From: J089 sp964535735
Lineage (GTDB): Bacteria > Fidelibacterota > Marinisomatia > Marinisomatales > J089
Direction of reading: 5' to 3'
DNA: 64,000 nucleotides
Assembly (NCBI GenBank): GCA_964535735.1
Contig: CAZHTM010000004.1
Span: 27,307 to 91,306 of the forward strand
A program made the position numbers and the translations under genes. The notes under the pieces were generated by a model that was not told the DNA's origin, made no database searches, and worked only from the letters and a program-made list of their open reading frames with translations. Of the stretch, positions 8,388 through 17,715 are shown in pieces (positions within the stretch are counted from its first letter, which is position 1; each line of letters opens with the position of its first letter).

Positions 8388-10217
8388 TTACCGAAGAAAG
8401 ATCAAACTCAGAATGGGGATATATGTGATGGCCAGCACAATCACTAAACGGATTAAAAAGAACGGTAAGGTGGCCTTGTAAATAAAGGGCATACTTTTAT
8501 CAAAGCGATATGCTGATAAAAATAGATTCATACCTACGGGTGGCGTTAGAAATCCCAGTTCCAGATTGGCCAGGAAAATCACAGCCAGGTGAACCGGATG
8601 AATACCGAAATGAGTGCTCAAGGGAACAATCAACGGAACGATAACAATAATAGCAGAAAAGATATCCATCAAACAGCCCACTACCAGAAGTAGCAGGTTT
8701 AAGAATAAGAGGAAAATCCACGGAGAACTGATAGTAGCCTTGACAAAACTAAGGAGCTTCATGGGGATCTGGGCATCCACTAAAAAGCTGGTCAAACCCA
8801 TGGCTACACCCAAAATAATCAATACCCCGCCGATCAATGTAGCGCATTCCACAATAATTCTGGGTAACTGGTTCCAGGATATATCCCGATAAACGATCAT
8901 TTCGATGATCAGTACATAAAACACCGTCACAGCGGCTGTTTCCACCAGGGTCATGAACCCTCCGAAGATACCTACCAGTATCAAGACCGGAAGTGCCAAT
9001 TCCCATTTTGCCCCCCAAAGGACCCGAAGAATGTGACGCCACCCTCGGGCAACACTGGCTTGTGAACGATTCTTTTCCTGGATTACCGCCCAGGTAGCAA
9101 TAGCAATCACCAAAATACTTCCAGGGAGCGCCCCACCAATAAATACATCTTTAACCGATACCCCTGCGGTGACGCCAAAAATAATTGCCGGAAGGCTAGG
9201 CGGGAATAAAAGTCCTAAAGAACCAGCAACCGTAATCAATCCTAAAGAAAAATGATCAGAATACCCTTCCTTTTTTAATAAGGGATAGAGGAGTCCTCCC
9301 AGCGCCAGAATAGTTACGCCTGATCCACCGGTCAACGCCGTAAAAAAGCCGCTTAATACAACCACCACAATCGGCGTTCCTCCGGGAATCCAACCAAACA
9401 GGGACCGGAATACTTCGAACAGTCGCTGAGAGGCTTTACTCTCCGCCAAAATATATCCGGCCAGGGTAAACAAAGGCAAGGTAGGCAATGTGGGGGAAAC
9501 GACAATGCGATACGATTCTGCCGGAATCGAACTAACCGGTGTCCCATTCCACCAGAATAACACCAGAGCCATTCCTCCCAAACCGACAAAAATCGGCGCA
9601 CCTTTTATTAAGGCAATGAAAATAGCTATACAGGCAATTATAACAATCACGTTCGAGGGTTGTAGGGCTTCGATTACCAACAGGAGAATAATGGCCATAG
9701 CGACCGTTAGGAATGAGGCGCGGAATATCCGGCTATCCCCACTTTTAAGAAAAATCTGAATAGCCATAAGACCAAACCCAAGAGGCATAATAATCTGGGC
9801 GACCCACCGGGGTAAGTTTGGAGCAATATTTATCGGATACAGAAATTCCCACCGGAGAAGATCAAGACTTCCCCAAAACAAACCCATGATAACGAGAAAG
9901 GATACAACCTTGGCAAACCAACGCCATAAATCAATTGTTTCCTCCGGTTGAAAGAGAGGACGGGTGGTCAGAGCCAAGAGTTTATTTTGGCGTGTGGCCA
10001 GAATAGCCCCAATAAATCCGATCCACAATGTTAGATGTTGCACCAATACTGGCGCCGCTGGTATGCCGGAAATCCGGAAAATCCGCGATACAACCTCTAA
10101 AGCGGGAATAAAGGCAATAAGAAAGAAAGCGCACACGGCCAGAATATCTTCCCCATAGCGCAATCCACTTACAAATAATTGGGACCGGGAAGTATCGGGT
10201 GGAACCGGTTCACTCAT
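8388..10217 (-). CDS. dctM: TRAP transporter fused small and large permease (DctQ-DctM)
   Basis: 609 aa integral membrane protein. Residues about 20-180 hold four hydrophobic segments and match the small DctQ subunit (LVQHLTLWIGFIGAILATRQ). From about 195 onward there are some twelve segments of the large DctM subunit, with family blocks such as GGSGVTILALGGLLYPLL and LEFGFLTPPVG-like NLELGFLTPPVGMNLF. The fusion makes the whole permease of a Na+-driven tripartite transporter for carboxylates or similar anions; substrate cannot be read from the sequence. The start overlaps the stop of the solute-binding protein gene by 8 bp. It is probably the last gene of the tatT-dctP-dctQM operon. Confidence 0.9.
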   Translation of the reverse strand: MSEPVPPDTSRSQLFVSGLRYGEDILAVCAFFLIAFIPALEVVSRIFRISGIPAAPVLVQHLTLWIGFIGAILATRQNKLLALTTRPLFQPEETIDLWRWFAKVVSFLVIMGLFWGSLDLLRWEFLYPINIAPNLPRWVAQIIMPLGFGLMAIQIFLKSGDSRIFRASFLTVAMAIILLLVIEALQPSNVIVIIACIAIFIALIKGAPIFVGLGGMALVLFWWNGTPVSSIPAESYRIVVSPTLPTLPLFTLAGYILAESKASQRLFEVFRSLFGWIPGGTPIVVVVLSGFFTALTGGSGVTILALGGLLYPLLKKEGYSDHFSLGLITVAGSLGLLFPPSLPAIIFGVTAGVSVKDVFIGGALPGSILVIAIATWAVIQEKNRSQASVARGWRHILRVLWGAKWELALPVLILVGIFGGFMTLVETAAVTVFYVLIIEMIVYRDISWNQLPRIIVECATLIGGVLIILGVAMGLTSFLVDAQIPMKLLSFVKATISSPWIFLLFLNLLLLVVGCLMDIFSAIIVIVPLIVPLSTHFGIHPVHLAVIFLANLELGFLTPPVGMNLFLSAYRFDKSMPFIYKATLPFFLIRLVIVLAITYIPILSLIFLR

Positions 10218-11151
10218 TCGATATCTTGGTCGTATCTAATTTCATTAAAATATCATACATATGATCCGAGATAAATCTTCCACGTAATTCGGGGTACCAA
10301 CTACGGACCAACGACTTCCAGGTTTGATATTCCTCTGGTGTTGGTTGAACCACTTTTAAACCATGTTCCACCATGGCATCAATCGCTTCCTGATCTGAAA
10401 AACGACCCGCCGCTTGGTGCTGGGCGCCGATATCATGGGCGATTTCTAGCATTACCTTTTGGTAATTTTCTGGAATTTGATTCCATTTTCGTATATCCAC
10501 AACCATCGCAGCCGTTACCAATCCCCACTTCATATTCAACATATGATTTGCAACCCCAAACCACTGGGAGGACAGGGCAAACAGAGGTGGTGTAGCCACA
10601 GCATCGATCAGACCGGTTTGAAGGCCGGATAAGGCATCCGTGGAGGCCAGTGAAACGGATTGAAAACCTGCTGATTTCCACAGTTCACTAGATTTATAGT
10701 CACCCGCCCAGGAGAAAATTTTCAAGTCTCGTAAATCATCTGGAGTATGAATCTCTTTATTTGTAAACCAATAAGCCCAACCCACATCAGCCCAATAGAG
10801 CAATTTAAACCCATTTTTTTCAATCTGTTTTTCCAGATCCTCCGAAATGGTTGCTCGTACTCGATCCACGTCGTCATAATCCTGAAAATACATGGGCATG
10901 ATAAAGGCATAGACGTCCGGCGCTAATTCCGACAACCCTTCAGTGGTAATCCCGGCAGCGTGAATCTGGCCGATGCGCATCTTCCGAATCATATCTCGTT
11001 CGTCGCCCACAACACCACTGGGATAAATCCGCAGAACAACATCACCATGGGTCGCTTTATTCCATTGCTGACCCATGTTCACCAGTTGACCGTACCATTC
11101 TGTTCCCTCCGGAGCCAGGGTGGCCAGCTTAATGACAATTTTTTTCGGGTA
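10210..11151 (-). CDS. dctP: TRAP transporter solute-binding protein DctP, N-terminus lost in assembly gap
   Basis: The visible 313 codons match a mature DctP/TakP-type periplasmic binding protein, starting at KKIVIKLATLAPEGTEW, which is normally found within the first 20 residues after the signal peptide. Blocks ending in SGLQTGLIDAVATPP and MKWGLVTAAMVVDIRKW are typical, including the conserved substrate-carboxylate region. The signal peptide and start codon must lie within the run of N at 11152-11251. The open frame appears to run through the N into the TatT gene, but that is an artefact of the gap. It feeds the fused permease downstream. Confidence 0.85.
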   Translation of the reverse strand, partial: YPKKIVIKLATLAPEGTEWYGQLVNMGQQWNKATHGDVVLRIYPSGVVGDERDMIRKMRIGQIHAAGITTEGLSELAPDVYAFIMPMYFQDYDDVDRVRATISEDLEKQIEKNGFKLLYWADVGWAYWFTNKEIHTPDDLRDLKIFSWAGDYKSSELWKSAGFQSVSLASTDALSGLQTGLIDAVATPPLFALSSQWFGVANHMLNMKWGLVTAAMVVDIRKWNQIPENYQKVMLEIAHDIGAQHQAAGRFSDQEAIDAMVEHGLKVVQPTPEEYQTWKSLVRSWYPELRGRFISDHMYDILMKLDTTKISNE

Positions 11152-11251
11152 NNNNNNNNNNNNNNNNNNNNNNNNNNNNNNNNNNNNNNNNNNNNNNNNN
11201 NNNNNNNNNNNNNNNNNNNNNNNNNNNNNNNNNNNNNNNNNNNNNNNNNNN
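11152..11251. other. Assembly gap (100 N) between tatT and dctP
   Basis: Exactly 100 N, the usual placeholder for a gap of unknown length. It hides the C-terminus of TatT, the start of DctP and any spacer between them. Confidence 0.98.
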
Positions 11252-11883
11252 GAAATCATTGCCGAATAAAGGCTGCCTTGATTCCAATCCGGATCTAACT
11301 CTAACGCCCGTTCTAATAACCACACCACTTCCGGAAGACGAATTACGATTTTGGGGTCTCCCTGACTGGCTGAAATTTGTCCTCCCAAGGCAGCGGCTGA
11401 CCAGTATAAAAGGGGCACGTCATCCTTAGTAAATGGATTCATGGATGGGTCGTGAGTTTTAAGCATTGTATCCATGTCGACATGTTTCAATTCAAGGGCG
11501 CGCCGACCATAATTAAATGCTCGTTCAAACAAAAGTTTGGCTCGGTGATATTGGGCCAAACCTGCCTGATAGTCCCGTAAAATGAGGCGATCTGCGTCTT
11601 CCATAACAAATCCATAAGCGTACATAGTATAAGATGAAGCGCCCAAAACCAACAAATCGCTGTTGTCAGGCCTCGTTGCGATCAGAGCATCGATTAATTT
11701 TAAATTCGTGGGGAAAGATGCCGCCACTAGGGCCGGGTCCTGTTCTGAGAGATAAGTATATTCCAGATTTTTAATGAACGGCTCAACCTGGCGCTTTATG
11801 ATGGCTTTAGGGGTACAGTTATATACAAAAATGAAGAGTAGGATAAGAGTCGGGGCGGGGTGCTTTAGGCGGGCGTAATGCAT
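11252..11883 (-). CDS. TRAP-associated lipoprotein TatT, C-terminus lost in assembly gap
   Basis: The visible 210 codons start with a lipoprotein signal peptide (lipobox cysteine at residue 23, FVYNC). Helical TPR-like sequence follows: FERAFNYGRRALELKH, then YWSAAALGG and LLERALELDPDW. This order is characteristic of the TatT family, trimeric periplasmic lipoproteins known from Treponema (Tp0956) that are encoded beside TRAP binding proteins and are thought to help pass ligand to them. TatT is usually about 280-320 aa, so roughly a third is missing in the gap. It is the first gene of the TRAP operon. Confidence 0.8.
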
Positions 11884-11921
11884 ATCGGAATGTACATTCC
11901 GAGACGTTCTTCAATCTATAG

Positions 11922-13229
11922 TCATTCGTCTATTAGATCCTGATACAGCGGGTATTGATCGCATAAAGTTTGGACCTCATTTCGAACCGTGCGTTCGACC
12001 GATTCATCATCGGGATGAGTTAAAACTCGATCAATCAAGGCGACAATATATTTCATTTCTTCTACACCGAATCCGCGGGTGGTCACGGCCGGAGTTCCGA
12101 TCCGAATTCCACTGGTAATAAACGGAGATCGTTTATCAAATGGAACCATGTTCTTATTCACGGTGATCCCCGCTCGCTCCAAAGCTTTTTCCGCCGCTTT
12201 CCCTGAAATATTCTTATTGGTGAGATCAATTAACACAAGATGGGTATCGGTTCCTCCGGAAACCAATTGATAATCTCGTACAAGGAATTCTTCTGCCATC
12301 GTATGGGCATTGTTTACAACCTGCTGTGAATATTCTTTAAACGACGGTTGTAATGCTTCTCCGAACGCGACCGCTTTGGCAGCAATAATGTGCATTAGGG
12401 GGCCACCCTGAATTCCTGGCATAACCATGGAATCCAGAACTTCTGAAATATTTTTTACTCGTCCTGATTTGGGAGCAACAATACCGAACGGATTTTCTTT
12501 ATCCTTCCCCACCATAATCATTCCACCGCGGGGACCGCGCAATGTTTTGTGTGTCGTTGTGGTCACCACATCACAATAAGGCATAGGAGAAGGATGCAAC
12601 CCTGTAGCCACCAAACCGGAGGGGTGAGCAATATCGGCCATTAGAAAAGCCCCAACCTCATCGGCGACTTCCTTGAATTGTTCAAACTCAATGAATCGGG
12701 GATAAGCACTTCCACCGCAGATAATGACGCGAGGACGATGTTCTTTAGCTAATCGCCAGACTTCGTCAAAATCGACGCGTCCGGTTTCCGCCTTTAGGTG
12801 GTATGGAACAATGTTAAATAGTTTCCCAGAGAAATTGACCGGGCTTCCGTGGGTTAAATGACCACCATGGGCTAAATCCAGCCCCATGATAGTGTCTCCG
12901 ACCTTGGCAAAGGTAAGTAATACCGCCATGTTGGCTTGAGAGCCGGAGTGGGGTTGCACATTAACGTATTCGGCGTTGAATAATTGAGCAGCCCGATCAC
13001 GAGCCAGATTTTCCGCTTGGTCCACGAAATCGCAACCGCCGTAATACCGTTTCCCCGGATACCCTTCGGCATATTTATTGGTCATGACCCCGCCGGCCAT
13101 TTCCAATACCGCCCGACTCACAAAATTTTCGGAGGCTATTAATTCAAGGGTGCCATGCTCGCGTCTGATTTCCCGGACTAGGATTTCGTAGGCCTGGGGA
13201 TCATTCTTGGACAAGGCGGAAAAGGTCAT
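11922..13229 (-). CDS. glyA: Serine hydroxymethyltransferase
   Basis: 435 aa, a normal length for bacterial GlyA. The enzyme interconverts serine and glycine with transfer of a one-carbon unit to tetrahydrofolate, using PLP in the cytoplasm. The N-terminal block ELIASENFVSRAVLEMAGG, the NKYAEGYPGKRYYGG substrate loop and the PLP lysine K228 in TTTTHKTLRGPRGG are all present. The start follows the stop of the upstream TPR lipoprotein by 8 bp, so the two are probably cotranscribed. Nothing unusual was seen. Confidence 0.97.
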   Translation of the reverse strand: MTFSALSKNDPQAYEILVREIRREHGTLELIASENFVSRAVLEMAGGVMTNKYAEGYPGKRYYGGCDFVDQAENLARDRAAQLFNAEYVNVQPHSGSQANMAVLLTFAKVGDTIMGLDLAHGGHLTHGSPVNFSGKLFNIVPYHLKAETGRVDFDEVWRLAKEHRPRVIICGGSAYPRFIEFEQFKEVADEVGAFLMADIAHPSGLVATGLHPSPMPYCDVVTTTTHKTLRGPRGGMIMVGKDKENPFGIVAPKSGRVKNISEVLDSMVMPGIQGGPLMHIIAAKAVAFGEALQPSFKEYSQQVVNNAHTMAEEFLVRDYQLVSGGTDTHLVLIDLTNKNISGKAAEKALERAGITVNKNMVPFDKRSPFITSGIRIGTPAVTTRGFGVEEMKYIVALIDRVLTHPDDESVERTVRNEVQTLCDQYPLYQDLIDE

Positions 13230-13237
13230 AGCGAAGT

Positions 13238-14386
13238 TTACCAGGTGGCTTGTTTGTTTAATTTTTCATTGACCCAATTGTAGCAATCGCCTGACGGCGT
13301 TATATACCCCTGACGCTTCACTTTGGGATCTAACATAAACCAATTGGCTTTTGTAAAGAGAACGTCATTTTCAGTAAGCCATTTTCGCGATGAAGAATAC
13401 CGCATGTAATTATTGGCTTCTGCCTGCTCAAAATATTGATACGCCAAGGATGCCAGAATACGATCATTATCCGTAAGGGTCGTTCCCCGGCAATTCTGAA
13501 AAGCCTTGTAATACACCTTTCCTTTTTGCGCCAGGGCTTCTCCACTGGACTTGGACACCTGAATGGCCTTATCAGCCCATCGCAATGCTTTGCTGAAATT
13601 TTTCAGTTCAATATTGAGATCGGAGATCTGAATCGCCACGCGATAATCCCGAGGATCCAATTTAAACAGTTCTTCGTAGGTCTTAGAAGCGTCTTCCAGA
13701 GCATCAATGCGACTATACGTATCCGCAAGTTTCCGGTAGGCCAGCCGGCTGGTATTATCCACAGTTATGACCTGTTTTAAGACATCGATGGCTTCTTCGG
13801 GGCGATCTGCATTGATTAACCGCTCAGCATAATCCAAGCCATACGATACATTATCGGGATTTTTAATGAACCGTTCACGGATGAACGCCAGAGGGTCTTT
13901 GCCACTCTTTTCGTATGCAACCGCTAACTCACCCTGGGCGATTTCATTATCAGGTTCTAAAGCCACTAATTTTCTAAGCACATAAATCTGATCATCATAC
14001 CGNNNNNNNNNNNNNNNNNNNNNNNNNNNNNNNNNNNNNNNNNNNNNNNNNNNNNNNNNNNNNNNNNNNNNNNNNNNNNNNNNNNNNNNNNNNNNNNNNN
14101 NNAGATAAATTTCTTCAGGTGGCGAAAATTGGGGATGAGATTCATCACATCCTAAATCCACTAATTCACCATAAATGCGCACGGTTGCATGCCAGTCTTG
14201 GTTACGATAATACTCAGCTGCCGAACTCATCAATCGGGGACAGCGCACATTCCGGAGTGAATCCAACGTGCTGCTGTCCATTGCGGAGTCAGCGCCTTGA
14301 TCTTCAGGTGGAACACACATAACCACCAAAGAAACAACCGCAACGACAGTCAAAAACCGACGCATACCATGATTATCCAATTTCAT
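13238..14386 (-). CDS. TPR-repeat lipoprotein (internal assembly gap)
   Basis: About 382 aa as scaffolded. The start at 14386 is preferred to an upstream in-frame codon at 14413 because AGGAG lies 9 nt before it and the ATG forms TAATG with the upstream stop. The signal peptide ends at C24 (VVMC), giving a lipoprotein. After the gap at 14003-14102 there are at least four TPR units, for example DVLKQVITVDNTSRLAYRKL and YEELFKLDPRDYRVAIQISD. TPR lipoproteins of this sort act as scaffolds in the periplasm; no specific partner can be named. The true length is uncertain because the gap size is unknown. Confidence 0.75.
   Translation of the reverse strand: MKLDNHGMRRFLTVVAVVSLVVMCVPPEDQGADSAMDSSTLDSLRNVRCPRLMSSAAEYYRNQDWHATVRIYGELVDLGCDESHPQFSPPEEIYXXXXXXXXXXXXXXXXXXXXXXXXXXXXXXXXXXRYDDQIYVLRKLVALEPDNEIAQGELAVAYEKSGKDPLAFIRERFIKNPDNVSYGLDYAERLINADRPEEAIDVLKQVITVDNTSRLAYRKLADTYSRIDALEDASKTYEELFKLDPRDYRVAIQISDLNIELKNFSKALRWADKAIQVSKSSGEALAQKGKVYYKAFQNCRGTTLTDNDRILASLAYQYFEQAEANNYMRYSSSRKWLTENDVLFTKANWFMLDPKVKRQGYITPSGDCYNWVNEKLNKQATW
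14003..14102. other. Assembly gap (100 N) inside TPR lipoprotein gene
   Basis: Exactly 100 N interrupt the TPR lipoprotein. The reading frame resumes compatibly on the far side only if the true gap length is 1 mod 3, which cannot be verified. Confidence 0.98.
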
Positions 14387-15663
14387 TAAATTTCTCTCCT
14401 TTTTACGAACCAAATATCGCTTAAGCTTAAATTGATCGAGAATTTTTGTATTGATTTCACTGAAATGTTTCCGCCAGACCGAAGTCCAAAACTGTAGTCG
14501 AAATCGATATAATTATCAGTGATCCCAAATTTAATACCAAGACGGGTTGAGACTCCAACTTCATTTACAGGATCTGACATGGATTGAAAACGATATTGAT
14601 TACCGTATAGCCTCCCGGCATATCGCAAACGAGTGGGCAGCGTCTTAACGTAATCCCCGGTGTAATGATGCCAGGTTAGAGCCCAGTTTAAATTGGTTTC
14701 CAAGGGGCTATTATTCAATGTTAAGATTCCCGCCCGGGATCCGGTCTCATGCCAAAAACTCGCCTGCATTTCTACTAAGGAGTTTTTTCCTGTCATCAAT
14801 CCGGCCGCCAGCTCAATGGAAAACGGCGCATGGGCATCTGTAAATGTACTCACAATAGGATCAAGATTCGCCCCTGGTGATGGAAAATCAAAGAAATCAT
14901 GGAAATCATCATTAATTCCGGATTCATTAACATCCTGAAAAAGCTGGTATTGAGTATGTGTAAACGAAACGGGGGAAAATGCCCAGGTCAGCGCAGTTTT
15001 AATCCAACCGGAACGATCGTGAATTTTCACATCATTCAACGTGAAATACACCTGTGCAAAACTACCCGAATAATCATTCCGTGACCATTGAATGAAATTA
15101 TCTACACCTAAAGTCAGCGATGATTTTAACCGTTGGGAACCGTAAATCCCGGAAAATTTAAATCCAATATCCATATTATCCCGAATGTGGGTTCCAAACC
15201 CAAAATAAGCTACGGACATACCACCAGCAGATTCGTTGCTACCAAATTGGCTCAAGGTATCCGCTCCATTGATGAAGGAAGTTTCATCACTCCTAATTTG
15301 GTAGCTTTGTTCGAGATAGGGTTCCACTCCAAATCCAAAAGCAAAATTCTGTTTTACGGGCACAATAAACTGCATCCGTTGAATGCCACTTCCCGCCTGC
15401 AACATTCCATTGTCTCCCGTTAATACCGTTCCACCATAATCAGCACGGATTATCGTATATCGTAAATATCGCCAAGAAGAGGGATCCGTTGAAGACGCAC
15501 GGGAACTAAGGTCAAAACTAAATCCAGCAGTATTACCAAGCAGGTATGGAGCACTGGCGGTTGCAAAACTTCCAAGACCCGTACTACCAAAATTTACTTG
15601 TCCAAAGGCTATAGAAATGATGAAAAGGGCAATCAGTTGTTTTAAGCTAACGAGCCTGGACAT
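14386..15663 (-). CDS. Predicted outer-membrane beta-barrel protein of unknown function
   Basis: 425 aa with an N-terminal signal peptide (LIALFIISIAFGQ). The mature part has no globular motif but shows long runs of alternating residues with aromatic girdles (for example MQFIVPVKQNFAFGFGVEPY), as in FadL/OmpP1-like or PorP/SprF-like barrels of the FCB group. It overlaps the end of the upstream lipoprotein gene by 17 bp and the start of the downstream TPR lipoprotein by 1 bp, so these three form a translationally coupled set. Role unknown; a surface assembly or transport complex is a guess based on barrel plus lipoproteins. Confidence 0.6.
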   Translation of the reverse strand: MSRLVSLKQLIALFIISIAFGQVNFGSTGLGSFATASAPYLLGNTAGFSFDLSSRASSTDPSSWRYLRYTIIRADYGGTVLTGDNGMLQAGSGIQRMQFIVPVKQNFAFGFGVEPYLEQSYQIRSDETSFINGADTLSQFGSNESAGGMSVAYFGFGTHIRDNMDIGFKFSGIYGSQRLKSSLTLGVDNFIQWSRNDYSGSFAQVYFTLNDVKIHDRSGWIKTALTWAFSPVSFTHTQYQLFQDVNESGINDDFHDFFDFPSPGANLDPIVSTFTDAHAPFSIELAAGLMTGKNSLVEMQASFWHETGSRAGILTLNNSPLETNLNWALTWHHYTGDYVKTLPTRLRYAGRLYGNQYRFQSMSDPVNEVGVSTRLGIKFGITDNYIDFDYSFGLRSGGNISVKSIQKFSINLSLSDIWFVKRREI

Positions 15664-16861
15664 ACAATACCTTGAGACTAGCGTTTGGATTATTGATTAG
15701 ATCAACATGGACCGTTTCAAATGGGCTGGACGTGGATTTTACCGAGAATTTTAATCCCAAATTTGTAATGGTTGTCTGCTGGATCGCCTGCAAATAGTAT
15801 TTAAGGTCTAACTCTATATTTCCATTTGCGACTGACGCTCTCATAGTGTAAAGACTCTGAACCGAAATATCATCTTCAGTCTTTTCAACATATCCAAAGG
15901 TTGTTAATGTATCCGCCAGAGGGGCTACTTGAATTTCCAACTCTGTATTATAAAGAGAATCACTGATGGGCAAAATCAAGTCCGCTTTATCAAATATAAG
16001 TTGTCCTTTCAAGGTGTCTAGGGGAGTAAGATCAAGATTCAGAATAAATTTTAACCCCTTCCCTGCCGATAGGCTCAGTTGATTTTGGTCTTTAGACGTA
16101 ATTGGTGGTGGCGTAGCGATCGTCACGTCTTTTAATACAGCAAAGGATTGGTTCAGGGTATCCACCACATTTCCATCTACATCCAACGTCCGATAGTAAA
16201 CCAGAATCTGAGGAGGATGTATTGATTCACGACTGAACAGAATGAGCGAATCACTAGATCCTGAGGTAAGGTTGAGACCAACACTGCGGCTACTCATGGA
16301 ATCCACAAAGGATTGAGCGGACGAAAGGAAATCCCAGCGCAGAAAGGTTTCGCCTGAATCGGGCGGGATGAGAACATAATTACCATTACCAATCAAGGTG
16401 CCCGTTTGATACTCACCCAACCCAAAATTCTCATATGTCGTTTTTGATTCATTAAAGATCGAATCGGACACCGATGAAAAATTTACACATTCTACGTCTG
16501 GACGTGGTTCGGAAGAGTCAGTTTGAACCGCCACCTGAAAAAAGACGCTATCCACAATGATGGAATCTGATTCCAAAAGTTTGGACCATGTGAGAGCGGA
16601 AAAATTGGTCGCTGATTGAGCAAATTGGATCAAGACATATGAGCATTCAAACGAATCAATAGTCCCCAAATATAATTTAGTATGTGAACCAAATTCAGGG
16701 GGGACATGATACGTAAATCCTGAAATTCCGTTTACGGATAGTGTATCAACGGTTAATAAGTGGTCGGATGATAATCCGCTTTGAAGGGGAGTTTCTTCGC
16801 ACGACCAGAGGATGAAAGCAAACATCACCCACAGCGGTGCGCTTTGGAGAATTTTCAGCAT
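15647..16861 (-). CDS. Lipoprotein of unknown function, beta-rich
   Basis: 404 aa. The signal peptide ends in ILWSC with the acylated cysteine at residue 21. The rest is Ser/Thr/Asp-rich and beta-strand-like, with segments such as SDSIIVDSVFFQVAVQ and SGETFLRWDF that recall DNRLRE or DUF4270-type envelope lipoproteins, but I do not recognise the family with certainty. No catalytic residues were identified. It is encoded immediately before the predicted barrel protein and overlaps it, which suggests that the two work together in the outer membrane. Confidence 0.6.
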   Translation of the reverse strand: MLKILQSAPLWVMFAFILWSCEETPLQSGLSSDHLLTVDTLSVNGISGFTYHVPPEFGSHTKLYLGTIDSFECSYVLIQFAQSATNFSALTWSKLLESDSIIVDSVFFQVAVQTDSSEPRPDVECVNFSSVSDSIFNESKTTYENFGLGEYQTGTLIGNGNYVLIPPDSGETFLRWDFLSSAQSFVDSMSSRSVGLNLTSGSSDSLILFSRESIHPPQILVYYRTLDVDGNVVDTLNQSFAVLKDVTIATPPPITSKDQNQLSLSAGKGLKFILNLDLTPLDTLKGQLIFDKADLILPISDSLYNTELEIQVAPLADTLTTFGYVEKTEDDISVQSLYTMRASVANGNIELDLKYYLQAIQQTTITNLGLKFSVKSTSSPFETVHVDLINNPNASLKVLYVQAR

Positions 16862-16879
16862 GGAGAAGGCTACGCTGAC

Positions 16880-17707
16880 TTACAAAAAAAGTTTCTCAAT
16901 GGAGTTTTCAACACCATCGGCAATCGTGTTGAAGTCTGGAGTTTCATCATCATCCCAGGTGATGATATCCACTTTATCTCCATTGGCTTTCATTCCCTTG
17001 AGTTTCATCAGGGTTTCTGAATTTTTATTGGATGGTGTATCAAAGATAATAACCCGGTCGGCTGAGTAGGCGGCCACTTCATAGCAATTCAGTGTATCGC
17101 CTTTAAGTTCTTTCGGGACTTGGACACCGGCCGCTTCGTAAGCCGCACGGGAAAAAGTGGAATATTCATCTACCGCATGAATAACCATTACAGTGTTTAT
17201 GTTTTTATAAAACGAATCTTTAGAATAGATATCGCGATAGACAAGAGGGACCAAAGATGTCTGCCACCCATTGCAAACCACAATATCCGGACTCCAAAAC
17301 AAGTGCGGTAAGGAAGCTAACGCCGAAGTACTGAAAAAGGCGGAGCGCATATCATTGTCACTTAACACCCGGCCATTTTTTGCTTTGTAGAGCAGATTAT
17401 TCAGAGGTTTAAACCATTCATCATGCTCCAGGAAATAAACCTGAACCCGGGTTTTGGGGATAAATGCGCTTTTTGCAGAAACCATCTGATCCTGGCCCTC
17501 AAATGTAAAGGGAATTTCACGGAGCCGTATTACTTCCCGGAGAATATATTTACGTTCACTGACAAAACCATATTTGGGAATCATGGTCCGAATGTCATGG
17601 CCTTTTCCCTGTAATGCCAAGGGAACCTTTGCCGAGAATTCTCCTAGTGGTGAAGTGGATGCAAATGGAGTTATTTCAGTAGTTAAATAAAATATTTTAC
17701 GGGACAT
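16880..17707 (-). CDS. GT5-like glycogen synthase N-terminal domain protein (half length)
   Basis: 275 aa matching only the N-terminal Rossmann half of glycogen/starch synthase: the opening RKIFYLTTEITPFASTS, the block DMRSAFFSTSALASLPHLFW and the segment PDIVVCNGWQTSLVPLVYRD. Full GlgA proteins are about 480 aa and begin with a K-x-G-G-L ADP-glucose loop; here that loop reads SPLGEFSAKV, without the paired glycines, and there is no C-terminal nucleotide-binding half. Short stand-alone GT5 proteins are known in Bacteroidota. It is therefore probably not a complete synthase and may be regulatory or non-catalytic. It lies between ybgF and the lipoprotein/barrel pair. Confidence 0.7.
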   Translation of the reverse strand: MSRKIFYLTTEITPFASTSPLGEFSAKVPLALQGKGHDIRTMIPKYGFVSERKYILREVIRLREIPFTFEGQDQMVSAKSAFIPKTRVQVYFLEHDEWFKPLNNLLYKAKNGRVLSDNDMRSAFFSTSALASLPHLFWSPDIVVCNGWQTSLVPLVYRDIYSKDSFYKNINTVMVIHAVDEYSTFSRAAYEAAGVQVPKELKGDTLNCYEVAAYSADRVIIFDTPSNKNSETLMKLKGMKANGDKVDIITWDDDETPDFNTIADGVENSIEKLFL

Positions 17708-17715
17708 AGACTCAC

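Noticed and set aside
8388..11883. TRAP system as the aromatic-acid importer
   Set aside because: It is 29 kb from the aromatic cluster and no sequence feature indicates an aromatic ligand.
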